This document shows, piece by piece, positions 58,887-64,000 of a stretch of DNA of 64,000 nucleotides. Source of the stretch: Subtercola boreus (lineage in GTDB: Bacteria; Actinomycetota; Actinomycetes; Actinomycetales; Microbacteriaceae); contig NZ_NBXD01000007.1 of the NCBI RefSeq assembly GCF_003399645.1, positions 124,001-188,000 on the forward strand, read 5' to 3'. Under the pieces are notes generated by a model that saw only the letters and a program-made list of their open reading frames with translations, searched no databases and was not told where the DNA came from. Every line of letters starts with the position of its first letter. The first letter of the stretch is position 1. The position numbers were made by a program, and so were the translations under genes.

Positions 58887-60689
58887 GTGAGAGGCTTTGC
58901 GAACCCGAAGTTCGTCGTCGGAGAGCTCCTCGCCGCCATGCTCACGGCGGTGTTCTCGCTCGGCGTCGCGCTGGCCGCCCTCCGGGTGAGCCCGACGAGC
59001 CTTGGCCTGCGCTGGAAGACCGGGGGTGCCGACCAGGTCTTGCACTACGAGATCTTCGCAAGTGCCGAGCACACCTTCCCGTTCCTTCCGAACGACCGAC
59101 TCGGTTTTCCCGAAGCACAGAACCTCTTCTTCGCTCCGTTGTTCGACCTCTGGTCGGCCGTCGTGGTCTGGGGCACGGCCGCAGTCGTCCCCGACGGGTT
59201 CTGGGCGCTCAACCTCTACAACCTCGGCAGCTTCCTCAGCGTGGGGCTCACGTCGTACGTCTTCTTTCGCGCTTTGAAGCTCCGCCGAATCACCGCGGTG
59301 GTCTTCGGGGTGCTGTTCGCCACCGTGCCCTTTCACTTCGCCCAACTCACGATGGGGCATCCGTTCCTCTCGAACTACTGGGCGGTACCCCTGATAGGGA
59401 TCCTCGCCCTGATGACGGCGGGTGAGCCCACCGATCCCTTCGCGGGCTGGGTGGGCCGGGCATCCTCGGCGCGCCTGCGGCTGGCGCGTCGCCTCGTTCC
59501 GATCGTGGTGCTCGCACCCGCGGTGGCCTTCACCCAGTCGTACTACTTCGTCTTCGCCGTGCTGATCGTGGGCGGGGTATGGGTGGTGCGCGTCATCGCC
59601 GCGGGCCTGAGACGCGACAGGGTGCGGGAGCTGGCGTGGCCGACCGTGACGATGGGCGCGCTGGTCGTGCTGGTCGGCGCAGAACTCGCGGTGCTCTCGC
59701 TCAACCTGGGTGACCGGTACGAGAAGTACTTCGGCAGCCGCTCTTTCGCCGAATCGGAGGCCTATGGCGGAAAGATGATCGATCTTCTGCTGCCCTCGCG
59801 GCTGAGCGGCATCGCGCCGCTCGCACATCGGGCTGAGTTCTACCAGGCGACGACGGGCATCCTCCGCACCTCGGAGAGCGCCTTCACAGCCGTCGTCGCA
59901 GCGGTCGCCATCGTGCTGTGCTTCAGTCTGCTGCTGGTACGGCTGACGGGAGCCTCGAACAGCGTGCTGTCGGATCCCCGGATCGGTGTTCTACTCGCCG
60001 GTTTCCTCATCGCCTTCCTCTTCTTCATCACCTCGGGCCTCGGAACGGTTCTCGCCTTCTTCGTCAGCCCGGAGATCAGAGGGTGGTCGCGAATGTCGAT
60101 CGTGGTGAGCATGTTCGCGCTCGGCGTGCTCGCCACAGTTCTCGAGCGGCTGCTTCGACGTCGCCGCCTCTTCCTCGGCGCGCTGCTGACCATCTCGGCG
60201 GTGGCGATACTCGACCAGGTTCCCCGGGTGGCTTCGGTCGTACCCATCGATGCGGTGACCGATGTGGCTCTGCGACAGTTCACGTCGAACCTCGAGGCGC
60301 ATGCGGCCGCCGACTGCGGCATCGTGGTGCTGCCCCTCAAAGGTTTTCCCGAGACCGGGCCGATCGGCGGGATGGGCGACTACGACGAGGCACTTCCCTA
60401 CATCGCCGGCGGATCGGGCGGTGACCTGCGCTGGAGCTACGGAGCTGTCGACGGCACCCACAGCGGCGACTTCTGGCAGGGTGTCTCGACACCGACGGAG
60501 TTCGCATCGGCACTGGGCGGCACGGATGCCTGCTCGATCGTGGTCGACACTGCGGCGTATGCGCCGGGGCCACCCGGTGCTGCCGCACCCGCGCCGTGGC
60601 AGCCGTGGATCGAAGCGGCCGGGCAAGACCCCGACCATCCCTCTCTGACGTCGGACGACAGGTACCTCGTCTTCGACCTTTCCACCTGA
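58887..60689 (+). CDS. Large multi-pass membrane protein of polysaccharide region
   Basis: 600-aa protein with roughly 11-13 hydrophobic helices over residues 1-440, followed by an extracytoplasmic domain of about 150 residues. I see HYEIFASAEHTFPFLPNDRLGFPEAQNLFFAPLFDLWS after the first helix, and HFAQLTMGHPFLSNYWAVPLIGIL. The layout, with a long loop after helix 1, resembles GT-C-type glycosyltransferases or YfhO-like proteins, but no firm family motif is visible. GTG 58887 follows a TATGCT box by 17 nt and has GGAGCAG as a ribosome-binding site. It is divergent from the epimerase gene. Confidence 0.7.
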   Translation: MRGFANPKFVVGELLAAMLTAVFSLGVALAALRVSPTSLGLRWKTGGADQVLHYEIFASAEHTFPFLPNDRLGFPEAQNLFFAPLFDLWSAVVVWGTAAVVPDGFWALNLYNLGSFLSVGLTSYVFFRALKLRRITAVVFGVLFATVPFHFAQLTMGHPFLSNYWAVPLIGILALMTAGEPTDPFAGWVGRASSARLRLARRLVPIVVLAPAVAFTQSYYFVFAVLIVGGVWVVRVIAAGLRRDRVRELAWPTVTMGALVVLVGAELAVLSLNLGDRYEKYFGSRSFAESEAYGGKMIDLLLPSRLSGIAPLAHRAEFYQATTGILRTSESAFTAVVAAVAIVLCFSLLLVRLTGASNSVLSDPRIGVLLAGFLIAFLFFITSGLGTVLAFFVSPEIRGWSRMSIVVSMFALGVLATVLERLLRRRRLFLGALLTISAVAILDQVPRVASVVPIDAVTDVALRQFTSNLEAHAAADCGIVVLPLKGFPETGPIGGMGDYDEALPYIAGGSGGDLRWSYGAVDGTHSGDFWQGVSTPTEFASALGGTDACSIVVDTAAYAPGPPGAAAPAPWQPWIEAAGQDPDHPSLTSDDRYLVFDLST

Positions 60690-60844
60690 TCGCACTCCGG
60701 CGAACGACCACCGATCTGTGGGCAGGGGCATTCCACAACTCACCGGGCGGGCGAACCGGTCGGGGGCCGCCCGCCCCTTAGGCTCGCTCGGAGTTGTCGG
60801 TGCTGTGCCCCGTTCGGGGCAGAGCGAGTGGAAGGCCTCCGAAG

Positions 60845-61435
60845 ATGAACCCCCAGCGCAGAACGTGGTGGATCTGGGTGCTCGGCGGCGTGCTGCTGGT
60901 CATCCTGCTGGCCGGAGCCGCGTGGCTGCTGCTCGGCCCCGGTCTAAAGAACACTGCGGGCCCGGCGACGGCCCCCCCGACAGCGTCTGCGACCCCCACG
61001 AAGACCCAGACCGCGACGCCGACGCCGACCGCCTCGCCGAGGCCGACCTTGACCCCCACTGCGACGCCCACGCCCACGCCGACCCCCACGCCGACCCCGG
61101 CCCCGGCCCCGACCACGCCGCCAGCCCCTCCGGTCGCCTCGGTCACCCCCTTCATCGTGAGTGCCGGTTGGGATGCCGCGGCCGGTGCCATCTCGGTGAG
61201 CGCCAACGTTCCCGGCATCACCGAGACAGACGGCACCTGCACCATCACCGCGAGCATGGGAGACCTGACCATCAGCGATTCGTACCAGGCCAGTGCTTCG
61301 GCGGCCAGTACCGACTGCGGTACCAACTCCCTCGCCTGGCTCGAGTTCACGACCGGCACCTGGAACGTCGTCGTGGACTACTCGTCCCCGACGTCTGTGG
61401 GCTCCTCGAATGCCTTTCCGGTGGTGATCCCGTGA
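60845..61435 (+). CDS. Membrane-anchored Thr/Pro-linker protein with small extracellular domain
   Basis: 196-aa protein. An N-terminal cytoplasmic WWIWVLGG stretch leads into one membrane helix (residues about 8-30). A Pro-Thr-Ala linker of about 70 residues made of TPTPT-like repeats follows, then a domain of about 95 residues, VTPFIVSAGWDAAAGAISVSANVPG, with a Cys pair and Ig-like strands (GTCTITASMGDL, SAASTDCGTNSLAWLEF). No family recognised. It overlaps the next gene by GTGA, so the two exported proteins are made together. The linker probably spans the cell wall. Confidence 0.8.
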   Translation: MNPQRRTWWIWVLGGVLLVILLAGAAWLLLGPGLKNTAGPATAPPTASATPTKTQTATPTPTASPRPTLTPTATPTPTPTPTPTPAPAPTTPPAPPVASVTPFIVSAGWDAAAGAISVSANVPGITETDGTCTITASMGDLTISDSYQASASAASTDCGTNSLAWLEFTTGTWNVVVDYSSPTSVGSSNAFPVVIP

Positions 61436-63576
61436 GCATCCGCAGACTGGCGGCCGCAGCCCTCGCCCTCACCCTCACGGTGACGGGCCTCACCGTGGCC
61501 CAGACGGCGACGGCACCACAGGCGAGCGCGCTCAGCGGCTCGTCGTTCGACGCCGGCAACATCATCAGCGACGCCGCGTTCTTCGACTCCTCGACCATGG
61601 GAACGTCAGACGTGCAGTCGTTCCTCGACTCGCACGGTTCGTCGTGCCGGGGCACCGCGGCGCTGCCCTGCCTGAAGGACTTCTCGCAGGTCACCCCCAC
61701 CCGCGCGGCGACGAGGTACTGCCAGACCTACACCGGCGGAGCCGGCCAGACCGCCGCCAAGATCATCGTCGACGTCGGAGTCGCGTGCGGCATCAACCCG
61801 CAGGTGCTGCTCGTCATGCTCCAGAAGGAACAGGGGCTGGTGGATGCGTCGTCGACGACCGCTTACATGTACCGTTCCGCGCTGGGTTACGGCTGCCCCG
61901 ACACCGCCGCCTGCGATTCGACCTATTACGGCTTCTTCAACCAGGTCTACGCCGCCTCCGCCCAGTTCCAGAGCTACACAAAGAACAGTTCGTCGTGGAG
62001 TTACCAGCCCGGCCGGTTCAACAACATCCTCTACAACCCGAACGCCTCCTGCGGTTCGAGCCCCGTCTTCATCCAGAACCAGGCCACGGCCAACCTGTAC
62101 ATCTACACGCCGTACCAGCCCAATGCCGCTGCCCTGGCGAATCTCGGTGGGCAGGGCGACGGATGTTCGGCCTACGGCAACCGCAATTTCTGGGTCTACT
62201 ACAACACCTGGTTCGGCGATCCGCTCGCGGGAGGGCTGCGCAACGCCTCGTTCGAGGGCGGCGACGCCTACTGGGGCGAAGGCAACGGGTTCGTGAACCA
62301 CGTGGCCTACCGCGACCCGGGTGTGGCCAAGAGCGGTTCGTGGTACTTCGCCACGAACACCCCGGTCGCCGGCCGCTCGATCTCGCAGGATGTTGCCCAG
62401 ACGACGAAGGTCGGCGACCAGCTCTCCGCCTCGGTCTGGGTGCGCTCCGAGAGCGGCAGACCCTTCGTCGGCAGTCTCGCCGTGTGGGGGCTCGGCGGCA
62501 TCACCGAGCAGGCCGCCACCCCGTTCACCGCGAACGGCACGTGGCAGCAGATCAGTGTGACGCTTCCGCTGCGGGCATCCGCACACGACAGCGTGCGGTT
62601 GGAGCTCTACGAGCTCTCGACCGACGGCACCCTCTTCGTCGACGCGGCGAGCCTCCGGTTCGGCCAGGCACCGCCCCTGCAGAACCAGCTCGTCGTGCCC
62701 TCGTTCGAAGGCGCCCTCGGCCCCTGGGGTCCGGGCAACGGGTTCGTCAACCGCACGGTCTACAACAACGCGCAGAACGCGCACTCCGGCAGCTGGTACG
62801 CAGCGATGAACACGGATGTCGCGGGGCGCTCCCTCGCCCAGGTGATCGATGTGACACCGGCGGCGGGCGACGAGTACTCCCTCTCGATCTGGCTCCGAAC
62901 GGAAGACCCCGATCCCTCGCGCAAGATGTCGGGTCGCCTCGTGCTGTGGGGCCTCGGCGGCGCCACGCCGGTGCAGAACGGCACGAATTTCACGGTCGGC
63001 GCAACCTGGACGAAGGTGACGGTGACCACCGATATGACCCAGAGCGGCATCACCCAGCTCAAACCCGAGATCTACATGACGTCGACCAGCAATACGCTGT
63101 GGGCCGACGACGGATCGCTTGGTAAGAACATCCTGCAGTCCGGGTCGTTCGAGGGCGGCACCTTCGCCGGCTGGGGTGCGGGCAACGGCACCATCAACCA
63201 GGCCGTGTACGACTCACGCACGGCCGGGGTGCAGGCGCACGACGGTAACTTCTTCGCCGCCACGAACACGAAGGTCGCGGGCAATTCCCTCGCCCAGACC
63301 CTCGTCGTGACGACCGTGGTGGGCGACGTCTACAGCGCGAGCGTGTGGGTGCGATCTTCCGACCCGTCAGCCAAGTTCACGGGCGTTCTCGCGCTCTGGG
63401 CGCTCGGCGGCCAGACCGAGAGTTCCCAAAAGGCCTTCACGGTGGGCAGCACCTGGACGAAGGTCGGAGTCGATCTGCCAATCACTCGCGCGGGTCATTC
63501 CTCGGTGAAGTTCGAACTCTACGAGCAGACAACCGAACCCGTTACGCTGTATGTCGATGAGGCCCAGGTCTTCTAG
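61432..63576 (+). CDS. Secreted protein with lysozyme-like domain and three carbohydrate-binding modules
   Basis: 714-aa exported protein, start GTG 61432 overlapping the previous stop. The signal peptide ends near ASA. Residues about 40-270 form a domain often seen in secreted actinobacterial proteins (MGTSDVQSFLDSHGSSC, then KIIVDVGVACGINPQVLLVMLQKEQGLV) that resembles lysozyme-like or cell-wall domains. Three repeats of about 150 residues follow, each opening with a SFEG motif, then W-G-GNGF/T and SGSWYFATNT-like motifs. These are CBM4/9-like modules, at about residues 265, 423 and 565. Location within the polysaccharide region suggests binding to the cell's own surface glycan. Enzymatic activity not shown. 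Confidence 0.8.
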   Translation: MSIRRLAAAALALTLTVTGLTVAQTATAPQASALSGSSFDAGNIISDAAFFDSSTMGTSDVQSFLDSHGSSCRGTAALPCLKDFSQVTPTRAATRYCQTYTGGAGQTAAKIIVDVGVACGINPQVLLVMLQKEQGLVDASSTTAYMYRSALGYGCPDTAACDSTYYGFFNQVYAASAQFQSYTKNSSSWSYQPGRFNNILYNPNASCGSSPVFIQNQATANLYIYTPYQPNAAALANLGGQGDGCSAYGNRNFWVYYNTWFGDPLAGGLRNASFEGGDAYWGEGNGFVNHVAYRDPGVAKSGSWYFATNTPVAGRSISQDVAQTTKVGDQLSASVWVRSESGRPFVGSLAVWGLGGITEQAATPFTANGTWQQISVTLPLRASAHDSVRLELYELSTDGTLFVDAASLRFGQAPPLQNQLVVPSFEGALGPWGPGNGFVNRTVYNNAQNAHSGSWYAAMNTDVAGRSLAQVIDVTPAAGDEYSLSIWLRTEDPDPSRKMSGRLVLWGLGGATPVQNGTNFTVGATWTKVTVTTDMTQSGITQLKPEIYMTSTSNTLWADDGSLGKNILQSGSFEGGTFAGWGAGNGTINQAVYDSRTAGVQAHDGNFFAATNTKVAGNSLAQTLVVTTVVGDVYSASVWVRSSDPSAKFTGVLALWALGGQTESSQKAFTVGSTWTKVGVDLPITRAGHSSVKFELYEQTTEPVTLYVDEAQVF

Positions 63577-63602
63577 GCCCGAGAGAGACGCACACACTGA
63601 AG

Positions 63603-64000
63603 ATGCTGAACATCGTCATTCCCATGGCCGGAGCGGGAAGCAGGTTCGCTGCGGCGGGCTTCGTCGATCCCAAGCCGCTGATCCGCGTGCGCGGGGTCGA
63701 GATGATCCGCGTCGTCATAGACAACCTGGCCCCGTCGTCCGAGCACAGGTTCATCTTCATCTGCCAGCGCGAGCACGTCGCCGCCTATGATCTCGAGGCC
63801 AAGCTCACCGCCTGGGCCCCCGGCTCGGTCGTGCTGAGCGTCGACGGTCTGACCGCGGGTGCCGCAGCCACCGTGCTCGTCGCCCGTGAGCTCATCGACA
63901 CCGACGACCAGCTGATGATCGCGAACAGCGACCAGTACGTGACGGTCGACATCGACGCCTACCTGGCGAAGATCGACGAGGAACACCTCGACGGGCTCAT
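63603..64000 (+). CDS. Sugar-phosphate nucleotidyltransferase-like protein, cut by window edge
   Basis: 132 codons are visible. The start MLNIVIPMAGAGSRFAAAGFVDPKPLI has the G-x-G-x-R-F nucleotidyltransferase pattern with a downstream PKPLI. FIFICQREHVAAYDL and LMIANSDQYVTVDID are like the NTP-binding SDQ strand of nucleotide-sugar pyrophosphorylase-type enzymes. It follows the secreted protein by 26 bp. The nucleotide and sugar are unknown; the rest lies beyond the right edge. Confidence 0.85.
   Translation, partial: MLNIVIPMAGAGSRFAAAGFVDPKPLIRVRGVEMIRVVIDNLAPSSEHRFIFICQREHVAAYDLEAKLTAWAPGSVVLSVDGLTAGAAATVLVARELIDTDDQLMIANSDQYVTVDIDAYLAKIDEEHLDGL

Noticed and set aside
1-64000. Search for CRISPR arrays, insertion sequences, tRNA and rRNA genes
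   Set aside because: No regularly spaced repeats of 25-40 bp, no transposase motifs or terminal inverted repeats with target duplications, and no T-loop/acceptor pattern could be recognised by eye.

Overview
The window is 64 kb of high-GC DNA with the gene content of an actinobacterium, most probably a member of the Microbacteriaceae. That placement is inferred from the gene set: sdhCDAB, a polyprenol-phosphate mannose synthase, an acyl-CoA carboxylase with a tiny epsilon subunit, PurK/GtrA/PH-domain/BirA/AccD/PurE synteny, and many start codons that sit 6-8 nt after a TANNNT box. I found no insertion sequence, prophage, CRISPR array, tRNA or rRNA. About 57 protein genes cover nearly all of the window, and GC and codon use look uniform.

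Layout. 1-1490: riboflavin genes (ribE cut by the left edge, ribD) behind an FMN riboswitch. 1543-12872: housekeeping genes (polyprenol-P mannosyltransferase, FUSC exporter, CtaG-like protein, trpS, exonuclease III, YihY/BrkB membrane protein, sdhCDAB, GT4 mannosyltransferase). 12961: manC. 14170-31225: a nucleoside supercluster. It holds two BMP-family lipoproteins, an ABC ATPase and two permeases (nucleoside importer), cytidine deaminase, thymidine phosphorylase, a nucleoside hydrolase, a divergent S-adenosylhomocysteine-hydrolase-like enzyme, an IclR regulator, an adenosine deaminase, stand-alone PTS EIIA and EIIB proteins, a second IclR regulator, a phospho-sugar mutase and purine nucleoside phosphorylase. 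31320-34223: a flavoprotein NAD(P)H dehydrogenase and a secreted beta-propeller protein. 34298-38449: a SWIM/SNF2 helicase. 38845-42832: acyl-CoA carboxylase alpha, Maf and a TrmA-family methyltransferase. 42874-45795: a three-gene signal-transduction operon. 46084-52076: accE, purK, gtrA, a PH-domain protein, birA, accD and purE. 52190-64000: a rhamnose/cell-wall polysaccharide region (rmlB, rmlD and a GT4 on the minus strand; rmlC and rmlA on the plus strand; a GT2; a nucleotide-sugar epimerase/decarboxylase; a large membrane protein; two exported proteins; a nucleotidyltransferase cut by the right edge).

How the genes fit together. The supercluster links import of nucleosides to their deamination, phosphorolysis or hydrolysis, and to sugar-phosphate isomerisation. 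Its most unusual part is 22780-31225. There the SAHH-like enzyme has lost the residues that read the adenine amino group, and it stands near a deaminase, a nucleoside hydrolase and a phosphorylase. My working hypothesis is a route through S-inosylhomocysteine or another deaminated thioether nucleoside. The orphan PTS EIIA/EIIB pair in the same cluster has no membrane EIIC nearby.

Regulation visible in the sequence: an FMN riboswitch, several perfect palindromic operators, a UUCG-capped intercistronic terminator, a bidirectional intrinsic terminator, a family of palindromic elements at gene ends, and a pattern of apparently leaderless promoters that also fixes many start codons.
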